Source: Perkinsus olseni
Lineage: Eukaryota; Perkinsozoa; Perkinsida; Perkinsidae
Length of the DNA: 18,980 nucleotides
Direction of reading: 5' to 3'
NCBI GenBank assembly: GCA_013115135.1
Contig: JABANP010000758.1
Span: 1 to 18,980 of the forward strand
Position numbers and translations under genes: made by a program. The notes below the pieces were generated by a model. It made no database searches and was not told the DNA's origin. It was given only the letters and a program-made list of their open reading frames with translations. The stretch's first letter is position 1, and every line of letters begins with the position of its first letter. Positions 9,217-18,926 of this stretch are shown piece by piece.

Positions 9217-9486
9217 TAGTACGTTGTCGAGTGTATCTGTAGCGTATGAAGTGAGTGTATGATTACGAATTGTTGCCGAATTCCTAGGCCACCACGATTC
9301 AACTCACAGCGTCTGAGCTGAGCATCAAAGTAAGGACTTCGCGCAAGCAATGTGCAAATGATACCACTAGGCGACACAGCCAATTCATCAACAGGGTAGC
9401 TGAAAACGAAAAGAATGATTCTTCCCAATGGATCCTCCGAAAAAACTTGCTGATGAAAAAAAGGGTTTCTCAAGAAAGATGGCAAC

Positions 9487-9491
9487 AAAAA
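9487..9491 (-). terminator. Candidate Pol III stop for the minus-strand tRNA-His of unit 2
   Basis: TTTTT on the minus strand, the first run of four or more T downstream of that tRNA, about 245 nt beyond its 3' end. This is unusually far for a Pol III terminator. Further T runs follow at 9456-9462 and 9440-9445. The same arrangement repeats in each unit. Confidence 0.35.
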
Positions 9492-9581
9492 CTCATCCTT
9501 TAAATGATCCGGACCTAATGGGAAGAGCGGTCACCCGATGTTGATTGTTATACACTTTCATGGTTCGCAGTTTATAAGACA

Positions 9582-9586
9582 TTTTT
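9582..9586 (+). terminator. Candidate Pol III stop for the plus-strand Leu-Arg unit
   Basis: TTTTT is the first plus-strand run of four or more T after tRNA-Leu and tRNA-Arg, 365 nt beyond tRNA-Arg. It is preserved in every unit whose Arg-His spacer is visible. A terminator role is inferred from the run alone. Confidence 0.35.
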
Positions 9587-9601
9587 AGACTTAATGGCCG
9601 A

Positions 9602-9616
9602 GGTGGTATTACCACC
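9602..9616. repeat. Perfect palindrome GGTGGTATTACCACC (unit 2)
   Basis: Seven-base arms around one T, followed by a second GTGGTA, so it lies between direct repeats. It also occurs at 11232-11246, 14478-14492 and 16093-16107. It is missing at the same place in units 1, 4 and 7. Confidence 0.9.
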
Positions 9617-9736
9617 GTGGTAATCCTGCCCCGAGGTACGATTCGGAATGTTTTCCTAGCGCGTATGGTAAGCCAACGGCCGTTGAACGGTTCATCTTGC
9701 AGCTAACACTGTCGCGTGGGTTGATTTCCACATCAA

Positions 9737-9808
9737 AGTCGCTACCCGGATTTGAACCGGGGTTGTCACGGCCACAACGTGACGTCCTAACCACTAGACG
9801 ATAGCGAC
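9737..9808 (-). tRNA. tRNA-His(GTG), unit 2
   Basis: Intact copy with T-loop TTCAAAT (C56 present), anticodon GTG, full acceptor stem, T73 and C at -1. The D loop carries the TTA variant shared with units 1 and 5. Confidence 0.96.
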
Positions 9809-10383
9809 GCGAAAGGGCGCTTACTTGCATCGCATTGAGTGCCATACTCCTTCTCCGGTCGCACAGCACGATTCCTGCCGCTGAGTTCATAGCACAGGGC
9901 GCTTCCGCCGCGAGTATATTGCAGGTCGCTCTCAGAGATCTTCCTAATTTCGAGATACGGCTCGAAACTCGGGATATATTTATAAAATTTCTGAGTAGCC
10001 GAATCGGAAGTGGGCCTCTCTCACTGCCATGAGTCAACATTGACAATGTTACAGTGCTGAGGCGAGAATCGCCAGGCTCAGTCCGATGCTGAGTAATTGG
10101 AATATTGCGAGTTTACAGTTGCATCGTATTCGAGTCGCGAGCGAACTTGAAGCTCAAGTTCCCCGCGTCCATTGTCTCGGAGCCTTCCTGTCATCTGCGA
10201 CGCTGCAACTTGGGGCTGAGACGCAGCCTACAAATCGGAGTGCCCATTCAGCGTAGTGTGAGCTCGTGAACGGAAAAGGCTAACGTTGATGAGAGCTGAC
10301 GTTGAGATGGTCTTTGCTGCGATTATCAATTTCGAATAATGTACTGCATACGGCCTGGGGCATCATCTATGCACGTCGACATC

Positions 10384-10463
10384 GACAGTTTGGCCGAGTG
10401 GTCCAAGGCGCTAGCTTCAGGCGCTAGTCCGCAAGGGCGCGAGTTCGAATCTCGCAGCTGTTA
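10384..10463 (+). tRNA. tRNA-Leu(CAG), unit 2
   Basis: Identical to the unit 1 copy in all stems, anticodon loop and extra arm. Confidence 0.97.
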
Positions 10464-10772
10464 TAATGGGCATTGATCATTGGTACTCGTACATATTGAG
10501 CTATTGAATCTCGATACTGGGGGGATATGTGAAGACAGAGCTTTATCAGCTCATTGAAGGGAACCATGTCTTCCTTGAACTGCACAAAATTCTCCGTACA
10601 CTCGGAATCTCCCTCTCCTCAATCCGTAGCGGCCGATCACTGCAGGTTACGGCACGTATCGAATATTTAGCATACGGAATCGAGCGTGTTGTACGCGGTG
10701 TCGCTCTTTAGTGGTGCAAAAAATGCGATAGAGCAGGTGCCTCTCAAAGTATACGCTACATCTTGAGCGTGT

Positions 10773-10845
10773 GATCTCGTGGCCTAATGGATAAGGCGTT
10801 GGTCTTCGGAACCAAAGATTGTAGGTTCGAGTCCCACCGAGATCG
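10773..10845 (+). tRNA. tRNA-Arg(TCG), unit 2, two substitutions
   Basis: Anticodon arm intact (TCG). Position 2 is A instead of G, which turns the acceptor G-U pair into A-U. Position 51 (10823) is A instead of G, which gives an A-C mismatch inside the T stem. The A and B box cores are kept, so it may still be transcribed. Confidence 0.92.
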
Positions 10846-11367
10846 TAGTACGTTGTCGAGTGTATCTGTAGCGTATGAAGTGAGTGTATGATTACGAATT
10901 GTTGCCGAATTCCTAGGCCACCACGATTCAACTCACAGCGTCTGAGCTGAGCATCAAAGTAAGGACTTCGCGCAAGCAATGTGCAAATGATACCACTAGG
11001 CGACACAGCCAATTCATCAACAGGGTAGCTGAAAACGAAAAGAATGATTCTTCCCAATGGATCCTCCGAAAAAACTTGCTGATGAAAAAAAAGGGTTTCT
11101 CAAGAAAGATGGCAACAAAAACTCATCCTTTAAATGATCCGGACCTAATGGGAAGAGCGGTCACCCGATGTTGATTGTTATACACTTTCATGGTTCGCAG
11201 TTTATAAGACATTTTTAGACTTAATGGCCGAGGTGGTATTACCACCGTGGTAATCCTGCCCCGAGGTACGAATCGCAATGTTTTCCAAGCACGTATGGTA
11301 AGCCAACGGCCGTTGAACGGTTCATCTTGCAGCTAACACTGTCGCGTGGGTTGAGTTCCACATTCAA

Positions 11368-11439
11368 AGTCACTACCCGGATTTGAACCGGGGTTGTCAC
11401 GGCCACAACGTGACGTCCTGACCACTAGACGATAGCGAC
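11368..11439 (-). tRNA. tRNA-His(GTG), unit 3
   Basis: Intact, except that acceptor position 69 is T instead of C (plus-strand A at 11371), so pair 4-69 becomes G-U. The D loop has the TCA variant. Anticodon GTG, T73. Confidence 0.95.
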
Positions 11440-12014
11440 GCGAAAGAGCGCTTACTTGCATCGCATTGAGTGCCATACTCCTTCTCCGGTCGCACAGCAC
11501 GATTCCTGCCGCTGAGTTCATAGCACAGGGCGCTTCCGCCGCGAGTATATTGCAGGTCGCTCTCAGAGATCTTCCTAATTTCGAGATACGGCTCGAAACT
11601 CGGGATATATTTATAAAACTTCTGAGTAGCCGAATCGGAAGTGGGCCTCTCTCACTGCCATGAGTCAACATTGGCAATGTTACAGTGCTGAGGCGAGAAT
11701 CGCCAGGCTCAGTCCGATGCTGAGTAATTGGAATATTGCGAGTTTACAGTTGCATCGTATTCGAGTCGCGAGCGAACTTGAAGCTCAAGTTCCCCGCGTC
11801 CATTGTCTCGGAGCCTTCCTGTCATCTGCGACGCTGCAACTTGGGGCTGAGACGCAGCCTACAAATCGGAGTGCCCATTCAGCGTAGTGTGAGCTCGTGA
11901 ACGGAAAAGGCTAACGTTGATGAGAGCTGACGTTGAGATGGTCTTTGCTGCGATTATCAATTTCGAATAATGTACTGCATACGGCCTGGGGCATCATCTA
12001 TGCACGTCGACATC

Positions 12015-12094
12015 GACAGTTTGGCCGAGTGGTCCAAGGCGCTAGCTTCAGGCGCTAGTCCGCAAGGGCGCGAGTTCGAATCTCGCAGCTGTTA
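12015..12094 (+). tRNA. tRNA-Leu(CAG), unit 3
   Basis: Identical to the unit 1 copy. Class II cloverleaf, A73. Confidence 0.97.
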
Positions 12095-12403
12095 TAATGG
12101 GCATTGATCATTGGTACTCGTACATATTGAGCTATTGAATCTCGATACTGGGGGGATATGTGAAGACAGAGCTTTATCAGCTCATTGAAGGGAACCATGT
12201 CTTCCTTGAACTGCACAAAATTCTCCGTACTCTCGGAATCTCCCTCTCTTCAATCCGTAGCAGCCGATCACTGCAGGTTACGGCAAGTATCGAATATTTA
12301 GCATACGGAATCGAGCGTGTTGTACGCGGTGTCGCTCTTTAGTAGTGCAAAAAATGCGATAGAGCAGGTGCCTCTCGAAGTATACGCTACATCTTGAGCG
12401 TGT

Positions 12404-12476
12404 GGTCTCGTGGCCTAATGGATAAGGCGTTGGTCTTCGGAACCAAAGATTGTGGGTTCGAGTCCCACCGAGATCG
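12404..12476 (+). tRNA. tRNA-Arg(TCG), unit 3
   Basis: Identical to the unit 1 copy. All four stems pair. Confidence 0.97.
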
Positions 12477-12983
12477 TAGTACGTTGTCGAGTGTATCTGT
12501 AGCGTATGAAGTGAGTGTATGATTACGAATTGTTGCCGAATTCCTAGGCCACCACGATTCAACTCACAGCGTCTGAGCTGAGCATCAAAGTAAGGACTTC
12601 GCGCAAGCAATGTGCAAATGATACCACTAGGCGACACAGCCAATTCATCAACAGGGTAGCTGAAAACGAAAAGAATGATTCTTCCCAATGGATCCTCCGA
12701 AAAAACTTGCTGATGAAAAAAAGGGTTTCTCAAGAAAGATGGCAACAAAAACTCATCCTTTAAATGATCCGGACCTAATGGGAAGAGCGGTCACCCGATG
12801 TTGATTGTTATACACTTTCATGGTTCGCAGTTTATAAGGCATTTTTAGACTTAATGGCCGAGGTGGTAATCCTGCCCCGAGGTACGAATCGCAATGTTTT
12901 CCAAGCACGTATGGTAAGCCAACGGCCGTTGAACGGTTCATCTTGCAGCTAACACTGTCGCGTGGGTTGAGTTCCACATTCAA

Positions 12984-13055
12984 AGTCGCTACCCGGATTT
13001 GAACCGGGGTTGTCACGGCCACAACGTGACGTCCTGACCACTAGACGATAGCGAC
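12984..13055 (-). tRNA. tRNA-His(GTG), unit 4
   Basis: Intact copy with Watson-Crick acceptor stem, T-loop TTCAAAT, D-loop TCA variant and T73. The GGTGGTATTACCACC palindrome is absent on its 3' side. Confidence 0.96.
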
Positions 13056-13630
13056 GCGAAAGAGCGCTTACTTGCATCGCATTGAGTGCCATACTCCTTC
13101 TCCGGTCGCACAGCACGATTCCTGCCGCTGAGTTCATAGCACAGGGCGCTTCCGCCGCGAGTATATTGCAGGTCGCTCTCAGAGATCTTCCTAATTTCGA
13201 GATACGGCTCGAAACTCGGGATATATTTATAAAATTTCTGAGTAGCCGAATCGGAAGTGGGCCTCTCTCACTGCCATGAGTCAACATTGGCAATGTTACA
13301 GTGCTGAGGCGAGAATCGCCAGGCTCAGTCCGATGCTGAGTAATTGGAATATTGCGAGTTTACAGTTGCATCGTATTCGAGTCGCGAGCGAACTTGAAGC
13401 TCAAGTTCCCCGCGTCCATTGTCTCGGAGCCTTCCTGTCATCTGCGACGCTGCAACTTGGGGCTGAGACGCAGCCTACAAATCGGAGTGCCCATTCAGCG
13501 TAGTGTGAGCTCGTGAACGGAAAAGGCTAACGTTGATGAGAGCTGACGTTGAGATGGTCTTTGCTGCGATTATCAATTTCGAATAATGTACTGCATACGG
13601 CCTGGGGCATCATCTATGCACGTCGACATC

Positions 13631-13710
13631 GACAGTTTGGCCGAGTGGTCCAAGGCGCTAGCTTCAGGCGCTAGTCCGCAAGGGCGCGAGTTCGAATCTC
13701 GCAGCTGTTA
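13631..13710 (+). tRNA. tRNA-Leu(CAG), unit 4
   Basis: Identical to the unit 1 copy. Confidence 0.97.
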
Positions 13711-14019
13711 TAATGGGCATTGATCATTGGTACTCGTACATATTGAGCTATTGAATCTCGATACTGGGGGGATATGTGAAGACAGAGCTTTATCAGCTCA
13801 TTGAAGGGAACCATGTCTTCCTTGAACTGCACAAAATTCTCCGTACTCTCGGAATCTCCCTCTCCTCAATCCGTAGCAGCCGATCACTGCAGGTTACGGC
13901 ACGTATCGAATATTTAGCATACGGAATCGAGCGTGTTGTACGCGGTGTCGCTCTTTAGTAGTGCAAAAAATGCGATAGAGCAGGTGCCTCTCGAAGTATA
14001 CGCTACATCTTGAGCGTGT

Positions 14020-14092
14020 GGTCTCGTGGCCTAATGGATAAGGCGTTGGTCTTCGGAACCAAAGATTGTGGGTTCGAGTCCCACCGAGATCG
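14020..14092 (+). tRNA. tRNA-Arg(TCG), unit 4
   Basis: Identical to the unit 1 copy. The spacer that follows is the first of the second subfamily. Confidence 0.97.
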
Positions 14093-14612
14093 TAGTACGT
14101 TGTCGAGTGTATCTGTAGCGTATGAAGTGAGTGTATGATTACGAATTGTTGCCGAATTCTGAGGCCACCACGATTTAACTCACAGCGTCTGAGCTGAGCA
14201 TTAAAGTAAGGAATTCGCGCAAGCAATGTGCAAATGATACCACTAGGCCACACAGCCAATTCATCAACAGGGTAGCTGAAAACGAAAAGAATGATTCTTC
14301 CCAATGGATCCTACGAAAAAACTTGCTGATGAAAAAAAGGGTTTCTCAAGAAAGATGGCAACAAAAACTCATCCTTTAAATGATCCGGACCTAATGGGAA
14401 GAGCGGTCACCCGATGTTGATTGTTATACACTTTCATGGTTCGCAGTTTATAAGACATTTTTAGACTTAATGGCCGAGGTGGTATTACCACCGTGGTAAT
14501 CCTGCCCCGAGGTACGAATCGGAATGTTTTCCTAGCGCGTATGGTAAGCCAACGGCCGTTGAACGGTTCATCTTGCAGCTAACACTGTCGCGTGGTTTGA
14601 ATTCCACATCAA

Positions 14613-14684
14613 AGTCGCTACCCGGATTTGAACCGGGGTTGTCACGGCCACAACGTGACGTCCTAACCACTAGACGATAGCGAC
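14613..14684 (-). tRNA. tRNA-His(GTG), unit 5
   Basis: Intact copy. D-loop TTA variant and flanking variants as in unit 2, although the surrounding spacer belongs to the second subfamily. Confidence 0.96.
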
Positions 14685-15245
14685 GCGAAAGGGCGCTTAC
14701 TTGCATCGCATAGAGTGCCATACTCCTTCTCCGATGGCACAGCACGATTCCTGCCGCTGAGTGCATAGCACAGGGCGCTTCCGCCGCGTGTATATTGCAG
14801 GTTGCTCTCAGAGATCTTCCTAATTTCGAGATACGGCTCGAAACTCGAAACATATTTATAAAATTTCTGAGTAGCTGAATCGGAAGTGGGCCTCTCTCAC
14901 TGCCATGAGTCAACATTGCTGAGGCGAGAATCGCCAGGCTCAGTCCGATGCTGAGTAATTGGAATATTGCGAGTTTACAGTTGCATCGTATTCGAGTCGC
15001 GAGCGAACTTGAAGCTCAAGTTCCCCGCGTCCATTGTCTCGGAGCCTTCCTGTCATCTGCGACGCTGCAACTTGGGGCTGAGACGCAGCCTACAAATCGG
15101 AGTGCCCATTCAGCGTAGTGTGAGCTCGTGAACGGAAAAGGCTAACGTTGATGAGAGCTGACGTTGAGATGGTCTTTGCTGCGATTATCAATTTCGAATA
15201 ATGTACTGCATACGGCCTGGGGCATCATCTATGCACGTCGACATC

Positions 15246-15325
15246 GACAGTTTGGCCGAGTGGTCCAAGGCGCTAGCTTCAGGCGCTAGTCCGCAAGGGC
15301 GCGAGTTCGAATCTCGCAGCTGTTA
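15246..15325 (+). tRNA. tRNA-Leu(CAG), unit 5
   Basis: Identical to the unit 1 copy. Confidence 0.97.
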
Positions 15326-15634
15326 TAATGGGCATTGATCATTGGTACTCGTACATATTGAGCTATTGAATCTCGATACTGGGGGGATATGTGAAGACAG
15401 AGCTTTATCAGCTCATTAAAGGGCAACATGTCTTCCTTGAACTGCACAAAATTCTCCGTACTCTCGGAATCTCCCTCTCCTCAATCCGTAGCAGCCGATC
15501 ACTGCAGGTTACGGCACGTATCGAATATTTAGCATACGGAATCGAGCGTGTTGTACGCGGTGTCGCTCTTTAGTAGTGCAAAAAATGCGATAGAGCAGGT
15601 GCCTCTCGAAGTATACGCAACATCTGGAGCGTGT

Positions 15635-15707
15635 GGTCTCGTGGCCTAATGGATAAGGCGTTGGTCTTCGGAACCAAAGATTGTGGGTTCGAGTCCCACC
15701 GAGATCG
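15635..15707 (+). tRNA. tRNA-Arg(TCG), unit 5
   Basis: Identical to the unit 1 copy. Confidence 0.97.
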
Positions 15708-16228
15708 TAGTACGTTGTCAAGTGTATCTGTAGCGTATGAAGTGAGTGTATGATTACGAATTGTTGCCGAATTCTTAGGCCACCACGATTTAACTCACAG
15801 CGTCTGAGCTGAGCATTAAAGTAAGGAATTCGCGCAAGCAATGTGCAAATGATACCACTAGGCCACACAGCCAATTCATCAACAGGGTAGCTGAAAACGA
15901 AAAGAATGATTCTTCCCAATGGATCCTACGAAAAAACTTGCTGATGAAAAAAAGGGTTTCTCAAGAAAGATGGCAACAAAAACTCATCCTTTAAATGATC
16001 CGGACCTAATGGGAAGAGCGGTCACCCGATGTTGATTGTTATACACTGTCATGGTTCGCAGTTTATAAGACATTTTTAGACTTAATGGCCGAGGTGGTAT
16101 TACCACCGTGGTAATCCTGCCCCGAGGTACGAATCGCAATGTTTTCCAAGCACGTATGGTAAGCCAACGGCCGTTTAACGGTTCATCTTGCAGCTAACAC
16201 TGTCGCGTGGGGTGAATTCCACATTCAA

Positions 16229-16300
16229 AGTCGCTACCCGGATTTGAACCGGGGTTGTCACGGCCACAACGTGACGTCCTGACCACTAGACGATAGCGAC
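16229..16300 (-). tRNA. tRNA-His(GTG), unit 6
   Basis: Intact copy with D-loop TCA variant, as in units 3, 4 and 7. Confidence 0.96.
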
Positions 16301-16861
16301 GCGAAAGAGCGCTTACTTGCATCGCATTGAGTGCCATACTCCTTCTCCGATGGCACAGCACGATTCCTGCCGCTGAGTGCATAGCACAGGGCGCTTCCGC
16401 CGCGTGTATATTGCAGGTTGCTCTCAGAGATCTTCCTAATTTCGAGATACGGCTCGAAACTCGAAACATATTTATAAAATTTCTGAGTAGCTGAATCGGA
16501 AGTGGGCCTCTCTCACTGCCATGAGTCAACATTGCTGAGGCGAGAATCGCCAGACTCAGTCCGATGCTAAGTAATTGGAATATTGGGAGTTTACAGTTGC
16601 ATCGTATTCGAGTCGCGAGCGAACTTGAAGCTCAAGTTACCCGCGTCCATTGTCTCGGAGCCTTTCTGTCATCTGCGACGCTGCAACTTGGGGCTGAGAC
16701 GCAGCCTACAAATCGGAGTGCCCATTCAGCGTAGTGTGAGCTCGTGACCGGAAAAGGCTAACGTTGATGAGAGCTGACGTTGAGATGGTCTTTGCTGCGA
16801 TTATCAATTTCGAATAATGTACTGCATACGGCCTGGGGCATCATCTATGCACGTCGACATC

Positions 16862-16941
16862 GACAGTTTGGCCGAGTGGTCCAAGGCGCTAGCTTCAGGC
16901 GCTAGTCCGCAAGGGCGCGAGTTCGAATCTCGCAGCTGTTA
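16862..16941 (+). tRNA. tRNA-Leu(CAG), unit 6
   Basis: Identical to the unit 1 copy. Confidence 0.97.
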
Positions 16942-17250
16942 TAATGGGCATTGATCATTGGTACTCGTACATATTGAGCTATTGAATCTCGATACTGGGG
17001 GGATATGTGAAGACAGAGCTTTATCAGCTCATTGAAGGGCAACATGTCTTCCTTGAACTGCACAAAATTCTCCGTACTCTCGGAATCTCCCTCTCCTCAA
17101 TCCGTAGCAGCCGATCACTGCAGGTTACGGCACGTATCGAATATTTAGCATACGGAATCGAGCGTGTTGTACGCGGTGTCGCTCTTGAGTAGTGCAAAAA
17201 ATGCGATAGAGCAGGAGCCTCTCGAAGTATACGCAACATCTTGAGCGTGT

Positions 17251-17323
17251 GGTCTCGTGGCCTAATGGATAAGGCGTTGGTCTTCGGAACCAAAGATTGT
17301 GGGTTCGAGTCCCACCGAGATCG
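17251..17323 (+). tRNA. tRNA-Arg(TCG), unit 6
   Basis: Identical to the unit 1 copy. Confidence 0.97.
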
Positions 17324-17829
17324 TAGTACGTTGTCAAGTGTATCTGTAGCGTATGAAGTGAGTGTATGATTGCGAATTGTTGCCGAATTCTTAGGCCACC
17401 ACGATTTAACTCACAGCGTCTGAGCTGAGCATTAAAGTAAGGAATTCGCGCAAGCAATGTGCAAATGATACCACTAGGCCACACAGCCAATTCATCAACA
17501 GGGTAGCTGAAAACGAAAAGAATGATTCTTCCCAATGGATCCTACGAAAAAACTTGCTGATGAAAAAAAGGGTTTCTCAAGAAAGATGGCAACAAAAACT
17601 CATCTTTTAAATGATCCGGACCTAATGGGAAGAGCGGTCACCCGATGTTGATTGTTATACACTGTTATGGTTCGCAGTTTATAAGACATTTTTAGACTTA
17701 ATGGCCGAGGTGTAATCCTGCCCCGAGGTACGAATCGCAATGTTTTCCAAGCACGTATGGTAAGCCAACGGCCGTTTAACGGTTCATCTTGCAGCTAACA
17801 CTGTCGCGTGGGGTGAATTCCACATTCAA

Positions 17830-17901
17830 AGTCGCTACCCGGATTTGAACCGGGGTTGTCACGGCCACAACGTGACGTCCTGACCACTAGACGATAGCGA
17901 C
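17830..17901 (-). tRNA. tRNA-His(GTG), unit 7
   Basis: Intact copy with D-loop TCA variant. As in unit 4, the palindrome on its 3' side is missing. Confidence 0.96.
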
Positions 17902-18462
17902 GCGAAAGAGCGCTTACTTGCATCGCATTGAGTGCCATACTCCTTCTCCGATGGCACAGCACGATTCCTGCCGCTGAGTGCATAGCACAGGGCGCTTCCG
18001 CCGCGTGTATATTGCAGGTTGCTCTCAGAGATCTTCCTAATTTCGAGATACGGCTCGAAACTCGAAACATATTTATAAAATTTCTGAGTAGCTGAATCGG
18101 AAGTGGGCCTCTCTCACTGCCATGAGTCAACATTGCTGAGGCGAGAATCGCCAGACTCAGTCCGATGCTGAGTAATTGGAATATTGGGAGTTTCCAGTTG
18201 CATCGTATTCGAGTCGCGAGCGAACTTGAAGCTCAAGTTACCCGCGTCCATTGTCTCGGAGCCTTTCTGTCATCTGCGACGCTGCAACTTGGGGCTGAGA
18301 CGCAGCCTACAAATCGGAGTGCCCATTCAGCGTAGTGTGAGCTCGTGACCGGAAAAGGCTAACGTTGATGAGAGCTGACGTTGAGATGGTCTTTGCTGCG
18401 ATTATCAATTTCGAATAATGTACTGCATACGGCCTGGGGCATCATCTATGCACGTCGACATC

Positions 18463-18542
18463 GACAGTTTGGCCGAGTGGTCCAAGGCGCTAGCTTCAGG
18501 CGCTAGTCCGCAAGGGCGCGAGTTCGAATCTCGCAGCTGTTA
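18463..18542 (+). tRNA. tRNA-Leu(CAG), unit 7
   Basis: Identical to the unit 1 copy. The spacer after it carries several single-base indels not seen in other units. Confidence 0.97.
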
Positions 18543-18853
18543 TAATGGGCATTGATCATTTGGTACTCGTACATATTGAGCTATTGAATCTCGATACTGG
18601 GGGATATGTGAAGACAGAGCTTTATCAGCTCATTGAAGGGCAACATGTCTTCCTTGAACTGCACAAAAATTCTCCGTACTCTCGGAATCTCCCTCTCCTC
18701 AATCCGTAGCAGCCGATCACTGCAGGTTACGGCACGTATCGAATATTTAGCATACGGAATCGAGCGTGTTGTACGCGGTGTCGCTCTTTAGTAGTGCAAA
18801 AAAATGCGATAGAGCAGGTGCCTCTGGAAGTATACGCAACATCTTGAGCGTGT

Positions 18854-18926
18854 GGTCTCGTGGCCTAATGGATAAGGCGTTGGTCTTCGGAACCAAAGAT
18901 TGTGGGTTCGAGTCCCACCGAGATCG
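18854..18926 (+). tRNA. tRNA-Arg(TCG), unit 7
   Basis: Identical to the unit 1 copy. The window ends 54 bp later, inside the Arg-His spacer, so the array continues beyond the window. Confidence 0.97.

Larger units (their letters stand above)
9217..9599. other. Arg-His spacer of unit 1: convergent region with A and T runs
   Basis: No supported gene. It holds A6 (9440-9445), A7 (9456-9462), A5 (9487-9491) and T5 (9582-9586). Read from each side, these are the first oligo-T signals met by the plus-strand Leu-Arg transcription unit and by the minus-strand tRNA-His of the next unit. An A-box-like sequence lies on the minus strand near 9400, described under findings. Confidence 0.6.

Noticed and set aside
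9018..9488. Minus-strand frame of up to 156 codons over tRNA-Arg, containing GGTRTHNLWFRRPTPYPLGH, repeated in each unit
   Set aside because: The recognisable part is simply the antisense translation of the tRNA-Arg gene, a known source of false database proteins. The rest is spacer.
9230..9600. Possible U6, 5S, SRP or spliced-leader RNA in the spacers
   Set aside because: I looked for hallmark sequences (U6 ACAGAGA, U5 loop, 5S internal box, alveolate spliced-leader core GGCTCAAG) on both strands and found no convincing match.
9609..10046. Minus-strand frame of about 110-145 codons over tRNA-His, containing VVRTSRCGRDNPGSNPG
   Set aside because: This is the sense translation of tRNA-His plus spacer. 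Its length varies between units through indels, so it is not a protein gene.
11660..11887. 75-codon frame with ATG in the His-Leu spacer of units 3 and 4
   Set aside because: Units 1 and 2 have a TGA soon after the ATG, and units 5-7 have a 14-nt deletion there.
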